The notes under the pieces were generated by a model that saw only the letters and a program-made list of their open reading frames with translations, was not told the origin of the DNA and ran no database searches. From an uncultured Clostridia bacterium (GTDB lineage: Bacteria > Bacillota > Clostridia > TANB77 > CAG-508), in assembly GCA_928721565.1 (NCBI GenBank), contig OV788638.1, positions 620,001 through 684,000 on the forward strand: a stretch of 64,000 nt of DNA. The letters run 5' to 3'. The stretch's first letter is position 1. Each line of letters opens with the position of its first letter. Below, in pieces: positions 53,373 through 62,129 of the stretch. The position numbers were made by a program, and so were the translations under genes.

Positions 53373-54221
53373 ATGAAAGATTTATCAAATGAAAATGTTA
53401 TTCATATAAAGAAAGATGGAATAGAATATTTGCAATTTAAAAAATTGCTAGAATATAGTGATATAGTAAAACATGCATATGCAATAGGATTAGACCAGAA
53501 TTTTAGAACAGCAAGAGCTAAAAACACTATACCATTGACAAGCGAAGAATATGAAAATGCAGTAAATCATTATAAAAAATTAGCAGATTCAATAGGAATA
53601 GACTATATAAATATAGCTAAACCAAATCAAGCACATACCAAAAATATAAAAATAGTAGAACAAAAAGTAAAAAATGATGCTCCAGATTTTAATTTAAATG
53701 AATATACACAAATTGACGGGTTAGTAACAGATACAAAAAATATAGCATTAGCCACAACAAATGCAGATTGCATTTTACTATTATTTTTTGATCCAGTAAA
53801 AAAAGTGATTGCAAATGTCCATTCTGGTTGGAGAGGAACATTACAAAGAATATCAGTAGAAGCGGTTAATAAAATGAAAAATGATTATGGATGTAATCCA
53901 GCAGATATAATTTGTTGCATATGTCCAAGTATCAGAAAATGCCATTTTAAAGTTCATAAAGATGTACAAGAACCATTTTATAATGAGTTTAAAGATTTAA
54001 AGGAGATAGATGAAATAATTGCTCCGGTAGATGGAGAAGATAGATGGGCGATTGATACTGTAAAAATAAATCAAATAATTCTCGAACAAGCAGGATTAAA
54101 AAAAGAGAATATAATTGATTGCGGAATTTGTAGTGTATGTAATTCAGATTTAATACATTCTTATAGAGTTGAAAAAGAAGCATATGGACTAGAAACTGCT
54201 TTGATAGAATTAATAAATTAA
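53373..54221 (+). CDS. pgeF: YfiH/PgeF laccase-domain protein
   Basis: The 282-residue protein has the multicopper-like YfiH fold: DGLVTDTKNIALATTNADCI, NVHSGWRGTLQRI, CICPSIRKCHFKV and ENIIDCGICSVC, carrying the zinc and copper ligand His and Cys residues. The family acts as a purine nucleoside phosphorylase/adenosine deaminase and in peptidoglycan editing. GAAAGGATT precedes the ATG. The carboxypeptidase gene starts in its last codons, a plausible wall-turnover operon. Confidence 0.88.
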   Translation: MKDLSNENVIHIKKDGIEYLQFKKLLEYSDIVKHAYAIGLDQNFRTARAKNTIPLTSEEYENAVNHYKKLADSIGIDYINIAKPNQAHTKNIKIVEQKVKNDAPDFNLNEYTQIDGLVTDTKNIALATTNADCILLLFFDPVKKVIANVHSGWRGTLQRISVEAVNKMKNDYGCNPADIICCICPSIRKCHFKVHKDVQEPFYNEFKDLKEIDEIIAPVDGEDRWAIDTVKINQIILEQAGLKKENIIDCGICSVCNSDLIHSYRVEKEAYGLETALIELIN

Positions 54222-54232
54222 TGGAGGAAGAA

Positions 54233-55159
54233 ATGATAATACCAGAAAAACTAAAAATAGGAGATACAATAGGGGTTATAGCGCCATCAAGTCCTATTGT
54301 AGGAGATAACATAGAAGAACTTAATAAAGCAAAGAAAATAATAGAAAAATTGGGGTTTAAAGTTAAATATTCTAAAAATATATTTTCTAATACCAATAAT
54401 TACAGTGCAACTGCAAAAGAAAAAGCAGATGATATTAATGAGATGTTTGCTGATAAAAATGTAAAAATGATATGGTGTGCAAAAGGCGGAAACAATAGTA
54501 ATTCAACATTTGAATATATTGATTATGAAAATATAAAGAAAAATCCTAAAATTATTTGTGGATTTAGTGATATAACTTCTTTAACTAATATGATTACAGA
54601 AAAAACAGGATTAGTAACTTTTAGTGGAACTAATTTTAAAACTGTAGCAACAGATGAAACAGATTATAGTTTAAAAGAGGTTTTAAAAAGATTTGTTGAT
54701 GGAAGTTTAGAATTAGGAGTAAAAGGAGAAGAATATAAAATAATACAACAAGGTGTTGCAGAAGGACAACTTATTGGTGGTAATTTGAATTTGACAAGAG
54801 GTATGGTTGCTGGAAAATATTCAATTGATTTTAAAAACAAAATATTATTTTTAGAAGAATTAGGATTTGAAACAGAGCCAGCTATGGCAAGCAATTTTTT
54901 ATATTATATGAAACAGAATGGTGTGTTTGATAAAGTAAAAGGAATTTGGCTTGGAAATTACACGCATGAAAGTGGAATTAAACTGGAAGGTATTTTATTA
55001 GATACTATTGGAGATGAATTTAAAGGACCAATTATTAAGTCGGAAAATTTTGGACATATTGACAGAAAGACTGTTATTCCAATTGGAACTATGGCTAGAA
55101 TTGATACAAATAGAGATGTTAAGATTGAATTACTAGAGAATTGTTTGAGTCGAGATTAA
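54233..55159 (+). CDS. LD-carboxypeptidase (peptidase S66, LdcA/MccF)
   Basis: The 308-residue protein starts IIPEKLKIGDTIGVIAPSSP and has WCAKGGNNSNSTFEY and IICGFSDITSL, where the serine of GFSD is the expected nucleophile of S66 peptidases. A C-terminal EGYV-free segment with GFETEPAMASNF and IPIGTMARIDTN holds the Glu/His partners. It cuts D-Ala or L-D bonds in cell-wall peptides or hydrolyses microcin-like compounds. The ATG at 54233 is preceded by GGAGGAAG; the ATG at 54221 is within that site. Confidence 0.88.
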   Translation: MIIPEKLKIGDTIGVIAPSSPIVGDNIEELNKAKKIIEKLGFKVKYSKNIFSNTNNYSATAKEKADDINEMFADKNVKMIWCAKGGNNSNSTFEYIDYENIKKNPKIICGFSDITSLTNMITEKTGLVTFSGTNFKTVATDETDYSLKEVLKRFVDGSLELGVKGEEYKIIQQGVAEGQLIGGNLNLTRGMVAGKYSIDFKNKILFLEELGFETEPAMASNFLYYMKQNGVFDKVKGIWLGNYTHESGIKLEGILLDTIGDEFKGPIIKSENFGHIDRKTVIPIGTMARIDTNRDVKIELLENCLSRD

Positions 55160-55644
55160 AAGTTGCCAATGATATAACAAAAGATATAGAATTTAATGAT
55201 ATGTTAGGATTTAATAAAGAAGATGTAAAATATTTAATGAAAGAAATAGACATGCCAGAAGAAAAGCAAGAAGAAGTATTACCAATAATATTTGTGTCAA
55301 AATATGAATAAAATAGAATTATTAGAAAAAATAGTAGCAGAAGAACCAGTAGAGAGTGAATTGACAGAGAAATTTAATGCAGAAATAAGTTTTGGAGAAA
55401 AAGAGCTAATTTCATTATTATTTTATTTAGGATATTTAACAATAAAAGAAAATGAATTTGGAGTACTAAAATTTATTATACCAAATGAGGTAATAAGAAC
55501 AATTTATAGTAACTATTATTAGAAGAAAGATATGGAGTATTATTAGAGTTTAAATATACTAAAACAGAAGAATTAAAAGCAATACCAAATTTAAGAAGCT
55601 ATGCAGTAGTAATAAAAGATAAAATAGAAGTAAAAGAGTTGTAA
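55160..55644 (+). pseudogene. decayed AAA-ATPase-like / PD-(D/E)XK gene
   Basis: Three separate in-frame pieces remain: VANDITKDIEFNDMLGFNKE onward (to a stop near 55309), NKIELLEKIVAEEPVESELT onward with LISLLFYLGYLTIKENEFGV (to 55522), and LEERYGVLLEFKYTKTEELK to the TAA at 55642-55644. The order matches the AAA-ATPase-like proteins with a C-terminal PDDEXK_9 nuclease, which are large and spread in gut Firmicutes and Bacteroidetes. Most of the gene, including the ATP site, is lost. No promoter is apparent. Confidence 0.75.
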
Positions 55645-55787
55645 AAATGGAAATATTAAACACAAAACAACAAAATACGAAAAAAGTATTGACAGGAAAT
55701 ATGCAAAATGATAATGTAGAAATGTACTTATAGTATAACTGTCAAAAGCATCCCTTTGGCAGAAACACAAAAGAGGGAGGAGAAGAT

Positions 55788-57296
55788 TTGAGAAAAGCAA
55801 ATAATAAAATTATAGGAGGAATAGTATTGCTTGCAATTGTACTAGTAGCAATAGGATATGCAGCAATAGGTAATGTAGGATTAAACATAACTGGAAGTGC
55901 AAAAGGAGAATCAAAACAAGATAATTTTTTAGTAGAATTTATAGGGACACCGACGACAGAAGGAGATGGAACAACAACTGCAACAATAAATGAAAGCCAA
56001 AAAACAGAAGGAACAGTAAGTGTGTCAGGATTAACAGCTAAAGGAGAAACAGCAATAGCAACATATACAGTAAAAAATAAAAGTCAAGATTTATCAGCAG
56101 ATTTAACAGCAGAGGCAACAAGCACAAATGAAGAATATTTTGAAGTAATATGTAATCTTGATAAGACAACATTAAAAGCTCAAGAAGAAACAACAATGAC
56201 AGTAAAAGTAAAATTGTTAAAGACTCCAATAGATGAAACAAAAGAAAATCTTTCAACAAAAATAGGAGTAAGTGTAACTGCAGAGCCAAAGCAACAAGGA
56301 GAAGAGCTAAATGGAGGACCAATAACAGCAATAAGTGGAAAAACGTCAGAGGGAACATATCTGCCAAAAGGATTTACACAAGTAAAAGGAACGAACTTAT
56401 CAAAAGGTTTAACTATACAGGACAGCACCGGAAATCAATATGTATGGGTGGAGGTGCCTAAAACAGATGAAGTATATCCAACAGCTGGATTAAATATAAA
56501 AGACTTTACAGCAGAAGAATATACAAAAATAGAAACAGATTTACACACATATACAAATGATTATAGAAAAAATGGATATGTAGATAAATATTCTGTAGAT
56601 GATGCAACAGGATTAACAAGTGATAAATATACAGAATTAAAACAGAAAATGTTAAAAAGTGTATATAAAAATGGAGGATTTTATGTAGGAAAATATGAAA
56701 CAGGAATAGAAAGTACACCTAAGACATCAGGTTCATCAACAACAGCACCAACAGAAATACCTGTAATAAAACAAAATGCATATCCATATAATTATGTGAC
56801 ATGTAGTCAAGCTCAAATGTTGGCAAATAGTATGGAAAGTGGAAAATATACAAGTAGTTTAATGTTTGGAGTACAATGGGACTTAGTATTAAAATATTTA
56901 GAAAACAAAGGAACAAGCCAAGCAGAGTTAAAAACAAACAGTGAAAGTTGGGGAAATTATAGGTATAATTTATGGAATATAACAAATGAAAATTCTAAAT
57001 ATTCAAAAGATTACGGTTCAACATGGACAACAGGGGCATATGGAGTAAAAGCTTCAAGTTTAGGTATATTGTTATCGACAGGCTCAAGTGATACATTTAG
57101 TAAACAGGGAATATATGATATAGCAGGAAATGTATGGGAATGGACACTAGAATATACCTCTGATTCAAGCCGTCCTTGTGCCCTACGAGGAGGTAATTAT
57201 TATAACAATGGTAGCGATTATCCTGCAGCCTACCGTTATCACGTCACTACGACCGATTTCGGCGACGACAGAGGCTTTCGTGTAGTACTTTATTAA
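55788..57296 (+). CDS. anchored surface protein with FGE/C-type-lectin-like domain, probable DGR target
   Basis: The 502-residue protein has an N-terminal membrane helix (9-28), a TasA/CalY-like repeat domain (YAAIGNVGLNITGSAKGES start, to about 165) and a C-terminal formylglycine-generating-enzyme/C-type-lectin fold. That fold has NQYVWVEVP, GIYDIAGNVWEWTLEYTSD and an end RGFRVVLY. Its last 45 codons are richer in G+C and use CGT, CCT and ACC. Codons at the family's variable sites are TAT, GAT, CAC, GTC, ACT, TTC and GAC, each one or two A-changes from AAC or AAT. That is the mark of adenine-specific retrohoming. No RT or TR is in the window. The start codon follows AGAGGGAGGAG. Confidence 0.8.
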   Translation: MRKANNKIIGGIVLLAIVLVAIGYAAIGNVGLNITGSAKGESKQDNFLVEFIGTPTTEGDGTTTATINESQKTEGTVSVSGLTAKGETAIATYTVKNKSQDLSADLTAEATSTNEEYFEVICNLDKTTLKAQEETTMTVKVKLLKTPIDETKENLSTKIGVSVTAEPKQQGEELNGGPITAISGKTSEGTYLPKGFTQVKGTNLSKGLTIQDSTGNQYVWVEVPKTDEVYPTAGLNIKDFTAEEYTKIETDLHTYTNDYRKNGYVDKYSVDDATGLTSDKYTELKQKMLKSVYKNGGFYVGKYETGIESTPKTSGSSTTAPTEIPVIKQNAYPYNYVTCSQAQMLANSMESGKYTSSLMFGVQWDLVLKYLENKGTSQAELKTNSESWGNYRYNLWNITNENSKYSKDYGSTWTTGAYGVKASSLGILLSTGSSDTFSKQGIYDIAGNVWEWTLEYTSDSSRPCALRGGNYYNNGSDYPAAYRYHVTTTDFGDDRGFRVVLY

Positions 57297-57300
57297 TTGT
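57185..57300 (+). other. probable DGR variable region and initiation site
   Basis: From GGAGGTAATTATTATAACAA to the stop and a few bases beyond, the sequence changes composition and carries clustered A-derived codons. It ends in a constant GGCTTTCGTGTAGTACTTT that would be the initiation-of-homing segment. A template copy should end with the same segment elsewhere in the genome. The borders are estimates. Confidence 0.55.
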
Positions 57301-57648
57301 AGCTCTGAGTCCTGTGTAGCGATAAAATAGAATGAGCTCAAACAAAGAATTAAATATAAAAATTAGAACGAGAGGGAGGCTGAATTGCACATGATGCGAA
57401 GCAACAAAGTGTGATTCAGCCTCCTCACCGGACTAGTTTGATTTTTTGCGAAAAAATAGAGATGATTAACATAAAGATGCGAAAAGGCGATGAGATTTGC
57501 TAAAAAATAAAAACTTACAATGCTAGAGCTGATTATGTTTATAGGAATTATAGAATGAATCAATTTATAGTAATAAAAGGGAAAATAAGAAATGATGGAA
57601 TGATAGAAATCTGCTGAAAATTATTTGTGTAAAAATATTCGAAAACTA
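57297..57648 (+). other. gap after the variable gene with a strong hairpin
   Basis: A hairpin has GGAGGCTGAAT (57375-57385) pairing with ATTCAGCCTCC (57414-57424), an inner CACA/TGTG pair after a 2-base bulge, and TGC-GAA-GCA at the tip. A T-run comes only 17 bases later, so it is not a plain terminator. DGR variable regions in phage BPP-1 have such a hairpin just after the homing site. Around 57500-57617 one frame reads TYNARADYVYRNYRMNQ and onward, a likely gene remnant I cannot name. Confidence 0.5.
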
Positions 57649-57676
57649 TTGACATAACGAAAAAATATGATATAAT
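57649..57676 (+). promoter_or_regulatory. promoter of rpsB-tsf
   Basis: TTGACA at 57649-57654, 16 bases, TATAAT at 57671-57676. Confidence 0.8.
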
Positions 57677-57705
57677 AATGAGCGTAAAAAACACATAAAG
57701 AGGAG

Positions 57706-57752
57706 TTTATATGGAAGTGCCTTAAAACCAAAGGAATTAAGGTCCATATAAA
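57706..57752 (+). promoter_or_regulatory. rpsB leader stem with possible four-codon leader frame
   Basis: TTTATATGGA pairs with TCCATATAAA (10 bp), an AGTG bulge and inner CCTTAA/TTAAGG follow. The upper strand starts an AGGAG-ATG-GAA-GTG-CCT-TAA minicistron (ATG 57711). S2 often regulates rpsB through its leader in other bacteria; here the element is only a candidate. Confidence 0.55.
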
Positions 57753-57797
57753 TAAAGATACTTTATGGAAGTTATAACAAAAAGGGAGGAAAAGAAA

Positions 57798-58574
57798 ATG
57801 GCAGTAGTTGCAATGAAACAATTACTAGAAGCAGGTGTTCATTTTGGACATCAAACAAGAAGATGGGACCCAAGAATGGCTGAATACATATTCCAAGCTA
57901 GAAATGGAATCCACATCATCGATTTACAAAAAGCTTCAAAGAAAATAGATGAAGCATATGAATTCATCAAAGAACAAGTAGAAGAAGGAAAAACAGTTCT
58001 ATTTGTAGGAACAAAAAAACAAGCTCAAGAATGCATGAAAGAAGCAGCAATCAAGAGTGGAATGTACTATGTAGATCAAAGATGGTTAGGAGGAATGCTA
58101 ACAAACTTTGATACAATCCAAAAAAGAATTCAAAGATTAAAAGAATTAGAAACAATGGAACAAGATGGTACATTTGATGTATTACCTAAAAAAGAAGTAA
58201 TAATCTTAAAGAAAGAAATGGAAAAACTAGAAAGAAATCTTGGTGGAATCAAAGATATGAACGAATTACCAGGAGTTATATTCTTAGTAGATCCTAAAAA
58301 AGAAAGAATAGCAGTATTAGAAGCTAAAAAATTAGGAATTCCAACAGTAGGAATTGTAGACACAAACTGTAATCCAGAAGATTTAGATTACCCAATTCCA
58401 GGAAATGACGATGCTATAAGAGCAGTTAAATTAATAGCTGATGTTATGGCAAATGCAGTTATTGAAGGAAAACAAGGTGAAAGCTTTGAAACATCTGAAG
58501 AACAAGATGTTTCAGAAGAAGCAGAATCAATGGAACAAGTTGTTAGCGAAAGCGAAGAAAAAGTAGAAGAATAA
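57798..58574 (+). CDS. rpsB: 30S ribosomal protein S2
   Basis: The 258-residue S2 has LLEAGVHFGHQTRRWDPRM at the start, VDQRWLGGMLTNFDTI and NELPGVIFLVDPKKE. The C terminus adds an acidic tail (EDVSEEAESMEQVVSESEEK-like) longer than usual. AAGGGAGGAAAAG precedes the ATG at 57798; an in-frame ATG at 57765 would cover that site. tsf follows. Confidence 0.97.
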   Translation: MAVVAMKQLLEAGVHFGHQTRRWDPRMAEYIFQARNGIHIIDLQKASKKIDEAYEFIKEQVEEGKTVLFVGTKKQAQECMKEAAIKSGMYYVDQRWLGGMLTNFDTIQKRIQRLKELETMEQDGTFDVLPKKEVIILKKEMEKLERNLGGIKDMNELPGVIFLVDPKKERIAVLEAKKLGIPTVGIVDTNCNPEDLDYPIPGNDDAIRAVKLIADVMANAVIEGKQGESFETSEEQDVSEEAESMEQVVSESEEKVEE

Positions 58575-58588
58575 TATTGTTTTTAATA

Positions 58589-58626
58589 AAAGAGTGGGGC
58601 TCTAACTGCTCTACTCTTATTTTTAT
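58589..58626 (+). terminator. hairpin between rpsB and tsf
   Basis: AAGAGT (58590-58595) pairs with ACTCTT (58613-58618), inner GGGC/GCTC-like pairing, then ATTTTTAT. It can work as a partial terminator lowering tsf relative to rpsB. Confidence 0.6.
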
Positions 58627-58644
58627 ATAAGGAGGAATTTTAAA

Positions 58645-59520
58645 ATGGTTACAGCTGCATTAGTTAAAGAACTAAGAGAAAAAACAGGTGCAGGAATGAT
58701 GGACTGCAAAAAAGTATTAACAGAAACAGATGGTGATTTAGAAAAAGCATCAGAATTATTACGTGAAAGAGGAATTGCAAAAGCTGCTAAAAAATCAGGA
58801 AGAGTAGCTGCAGAAGGAATAGTAGAAGCTTATGTTGCAGAAGACGGAAAAGTTGGAGCAATAGTAGAAGTTAACTCAGAAACAGACTTCGTTGCTAAAA
58901 ATGAAGATTTCAAAACATTTGTAATGGATGTTGCAAAACAAGTTGTAAAAAACAACCCTGCAACAGTAGAAGACTTATTAGCAGAGCCTTCAATTTCAGT
59001 AGAAGGAAAAACTGTTAACGAAGTATTAATAGACAAAATAGCTACAATTGGTGAAAACATGACAATAAGAAGATTTGCAAGATTTGAAACAGCAGACGGA
59101 TTAATAGAAAAATATATTCATGGAGATGGAAAAATTGCTGTATTAGTTAACATGGCAAATGGAAGCAAAGAATTAGCTAAAGACATTTGTATGCAAATAG
59201 CAGCAGCAAAACCAGAATTTGTTAATAGAGAACAAGTTCCAGCTGAAAGATTAGAAAAAGAAAAAGAAATCTTAAAAGCACAAACAATGAATGAAGGAAA
59301 ACCAGAAGCTATTGCAGAAAAAATAGTTATGGGAAGAATTAATAAATTCTATGAAGAAATCTGTTTAGTAGATCAAGAATTTGTTAAAGATTCAAGTATG
59401 AAAGTATCACAAGTATTAAAAGATGCTTCAGTAGTAGAATTTGCTAGATTCGAAAAAGGTGAAGGAATCGAGAAAAAAGAAGAAAACTTTGCAGAAGAAG
59501 TTATGAAACAATTACAATAA
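58645..59520 (+). CDS. tsf: elongation factor Ts
   Basis: The 291-residue nucleotide exchange factor for EF-Tu starts VTAALVKELREKTGAGMMDC, then KKVLTETDGDLEKASELLRERG and VNSETDFVAKNEDF. It is in the rpsB-tsf operon, with AAGGAGGAATT before the ATG. A strong terminator ends the unit. Confidence 0.98.
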   Translation: MVTAALVKELREKTGAGMMDCKKVLTETDGDLEKASELLRERGIAKAAKKSGRVAAEGIVEAYVAEDGKVGAIVEVNSETDFVAKNEDFKTFVMDVAKQVVKNNPATVEDLLAEPSISVEGKTVNEVLIDKIATIGENMTIRRFARFETADGLIEKYIHGDGKIAVLVNMANGSKELAKDICMQIAAAKPEFVNREQVPAERLEKEKEILKAQTMNEGKPEAIAEKIVMGRINKFYEEICLVDQEFVKDSSMKVSQVLKDASVVEFARFEKGEGIEKKEENFAEEVMKQLQ

Positions 59521-59527
59521 AATTTTA

Positions 59528-59563
59528 GGGGAATTAGTTTAAAATGAACTAATTCCCTTTTTT
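59528..59563 (+). terminator. terminator of tsf
   Basis: GGGAATTAGTT (59529-59539) pairs with AACTAATTCCC (59547-59557), then six T. Confidence 0.92.
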
Positions 59564-59659
59564 AGAGACCTTTTCCGTTTTTAATTGATTTTTGCCAAGA
59601 AATATAGTAAAATAAAAATGTACCGAAAAGAACAGGTCTCAATAGAAAAGAGGAGAAAA

Positions 59660-60415
59660 ATGAAATTAATATCATGGAATGTAAATGGAATAAGAGCATG
59701 TATAACAAAAGGATTTAAAGATTTCTTTGAAAAAGTAAATGCAGACATATTTTGTATACAAGAAACAAAATGCCAACCAGATCAAGTAGAATTAGAATTT
59801 AATGGATATAAAAGTTATTGGAATAGTGCAGAAAGAAAAGGATATTCTGGTACAGCTATTTTTACAAAACAAGAACCGATGTCAGTAAAATATGGGATAG
59901 GTATAGAGGAACATGACAAAGAAGGAAGAGTAATAACATTAGAATTTGAAAAATTTTATATGGTAACAATCTATACCCCTAATGCTAAAAGAGAATTAGA
60001 GAGATTAGATTACAGAATGATTTGGGAAGATGAAGTAAGAAAATACTTGTTAAAACTAAATGAAACAAAACCTGTTATTATGTGTGGAGACTTAAATGTA
60101 GCACATGAAGAGATTGACCTAAAAAATCCAAAAACCAATAAAGGAAATGCAGGATTTACAGATGAAGAAAGAGGAAAGATGACAGAACTATTGCAAGCTG
60201 GTTTTACAGATAGCTTTAGATATTTATATCCTGACAAAACTGATTGCTATAGTTGGTGGTCTTATATGGGAAAAGCAAGAGAAAAGAATGTGGGATGGAG
60301 AATTGATTATTTTATAACATCTAAAAATATAGAAGAAAAAATAAAACAAGCAATGATTTATCCAGAAGTTTACGGAAGTGACCATTGTCCAGTAGGACTT
60401 GAAATAGAAATTTAA
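59660..60415 (+). CDS. xth: exodeoxyribonuclease III / AP endonuclease
   Basis: The 251-residue enzyme cleaves at abasic sites in DNA. MKLISWNVNGIRACITKGF, FCIQETKCQPDQV (metal Glu), CGDLNVAHEEIDL and GSDHCPVGLEI are the family motifs in order. The ATG at 59660 is preceded by AGAGGAGA; the ATG at 59585 lies in an upstream frame with no site. A GAGACC/GGTCTC pair brackets the leader (59565 and 59636). It precedes a permease gene by 16 bases. Confidence 0.95.
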   Translation: MKLISWNVNGIRACITKGFKDFFEKVNADIFCIQETKCQPDQVELEFNGYKSYWNSAERKGYSGTAIFTKQEPMSVKYGIGIEEHDKEGRVITLEFEKFYMVTIYTPNAKRELERLDYRMIWEDEVRKYLLKLNETKPVIMCGDLNVAHEEIDLKNPKTNKGNAGFTDEERGKMTELLQAGFTDSFRYLYPDKTDCYSWWSYMGKAREKNVGWRIDYFITSKNIEEKIKQAMIYPEVYGSDHCPVGLEIEI

Positions 60416-60430
60416 AAAAGAGGTGATTAA

Positions 60431-61570
60431 ATGAACGAAATAAAGAAGAATTTATCAAAATGGATGTATTATTTTTTATTAGCTGTAGCAATTATAATAG
60501 TATATAAATTCTTTGATAATTTTACAGTAATTGGACAAGCGATAAACAGATTTTTTGATGTTATAGCACCATTTTTGGCAGGAACATTATTAGCATATTT
60601 ACTATATATACCAGCTTCGAGAATTGAAAAGAAGTTTCAAAAATCTAAAAAGAAATTTATTAAAAAAAGAGCAAGAGGAATAAGTGTTTTTATAACATAT
60701 ATTTTAGCGATAGCACTAATAATATTATTAGTAAATGTAATATTGCCAGTTGTAATTGATAGTGTGATGGAATTAGTAAGTAATTTCCAAAATTATTGGA
60801 ATGTAGCTATGGAAAAGCTTGGAGCATTGCCAGATAATTCTATATTGAAAAGTGAACAAGCTGAAAACATAGTTAAAAGTGTAGGAGAATCAATACAAAA
60901 TATTGATTTTACACAATATATAAGCTCAGATAAAATAACAGGCTATATCAAAAGTGTTATAGGTGTTGCAAGCGGAATTTTTGATGTATTTGTATCATTT
61001 GTAGTATCAGTATATATTCTTTTACAAAGAGGATCTATCATGAGCTTTGCAAGAAAATTAACTATGGCAATATTTGATGAAAAAACATGTAATAAGATTG
61101 GTAAATATGTTGATAGTACAAATAGAATTTTCTTCAAATTTATAAGTGGGCAAATCATTGACGGAATTATAGTCGGAATTTTAGTAACTATTGGAATGAG
61201 CATAATTGGAGTAAAATACGCAGTATTACTTGGATTTATGATAGGATTATTTAATATAATACCTTATTTTGGGGCAATAGTAGCTGTTGCAATAAGTGTA
61301 TTGATTACACTTATAACAGGTGGAGTATCTCAAACATTAATAATGGCAATAGTTGTAATAATGTTGCAACAGATTGATTCAAACATTATAAATCCTAAAA
61401 TTATAGGAAATTCATTAGAAATAAGTCCATTGCTTGTAATATTTGCAGTAACTGTTGGAGGTGCATATTGGGGAGTTCTAGGAATGTTCCTGGCAGTACC
61501 AGTAGTAGCAGTATTGAAAATAATTATAGATGATTGGATAGAATTTAAGAACTCAAAGAAATATGTATAA
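60431..61570 (+). CDS. AI-2E transporter family (PerM/YdiK-like) permease
   Basis: The 379-residue protein has about eight membrane spans and the family's conserved C-terminal part (SGQIIDGIIVGILVTIGMSI, LGFMIGLFNIIPYFGAIVA, then ISPLLVIFAVTVGGAYWGVL). The name comes from TqsA of E. coli, but most members have unknown or sodium-proton antiporter roles. AAGAGGTGAT precedes the ATG. Probably cotranscribed with xth. Confidence 0.9.
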   Translation: MNEIKKNLSKWMYYFLLAVAIIIVYKFFDNFTVIGQAINRFFDVIAPFLAGTLLAYLLYIPASRIEKKFQKSKKKFIKKRARGISVFITYILAIALIILLVNVILPVVIDSVMELVSNFQNYWNVAMEKLGALPDNSILKSEQAENIVKSVGESIQNIDFTQYISSDKITGYIKSVIGVASGIFDVFVSFVVSVYILLQRGSIMSFARKLTMAIFDEKTCNKIGKYVDSTNRIFFKFISGQIIDGIIVGILVTIGMSIIGVKYAVLLGFMIGLFNIIPYFGAIVAVAISVLITLITGGVSQTLIMAIVVIMLQQIDSNIINPKIIGNSLEISPLLVIFAVTVGGAYWGVLGMFLAVPVVAVLKIIIDDWIEFKNSKKYV

Positions 61571-61607
61571 AAGGTATTGAAAAAAAAGTAAAAAAATGTT
61601 AATATAA

Positions 61608-61643
61608 TCTCGTACTTAATAATCTTAAGTACGAGAATTTTTT
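61608..61643 (+). terminator. terminator of the xth-permease unit
   Basis: CTCGTACTTAA (61609-61619) pairs with TTAAGTACGAG (61625-61635), followed by a T-run. Confidence 0.92.
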
Positions 61644-61819
61644 TAAGTCTATGCAAGTTCGATTGCATCAAATTGATTTAGGTCATATTGTCACTAGATT
61701 ACAATCAAAGGAAAAATAAGCACGAATCAAACTGTAATTTTTTACTGTGCTAAGAGAGAGAGGTGAATAGTATAAAATCTGTTATAAGTGGAAAGTATAA
61801 CAAGAAAGAGGTTGAAAAT

Positions 61820-62089
61820 ATGGATGAGAAAATGATTGTAAAAATTGAAAAATGCTTAGAAGAGCTACAAGAAAAGACAGTAACAGTTAGTCAAAATGGA
61901 TTTATAATGAATCAATTTTTTATTGAAAAAATGATGTATAAAATTCAAAGTGACATCCTAAATTTAAGGGATAGGACTAAAGAGGTATATTTATCATTAA
62001 ATTTAAATCAAGTGTATCAAGTTGATATTGGAAAAAATAGTATGATTTTGTTCTTGGATAATGATACAGAAATACAATTAAGCTTATAA
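61820..62089 (+). CDS. hypothetical small protein
   Basis: An 89-residue protein begins MDEKMIVKIEKCLEELQEKT, is acidic-helical and ends with LDNDTEIQLSL. No family recognised. AGAGG lies 8 bases before the ATG at 61820; an in-frame GTG at 61763 with GAGAGAG is a possible longer start. It is isolated between two terminators. Confidence 0.5.
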   Translation: MDEKMIVKIEKCLEELQEKTVTVSQNGFIMNQFFIEKMMYKIQSDILNLRDRTKEVYLSLNLNQVYQVDIGKNSMILFLDNDTEIQLSL

Positions 62090-62091
62090 AT

Positions 62092-62127
62092 AAAAATAAG
62101 ATTTTCTTGTTCGGAAAATCTTATTTT
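62092..62127. terminator. bidirectional terminator
   Basis: AAAAATAAGATTTTC (62092-62106) pairs perfectly with GAAAATCTTATTTTT (62113-62127), serving genes on both strands. Confidence 0.92.
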
Positions 62128-62129
62128 TA

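Noticed and set aside
57363..57563. 66-codon minus-strand frame after the variable surface gene.
   Set aside because: It runs through the hairpin, lacks a ribosome binding site and has no recognisable composition of a protein gene.
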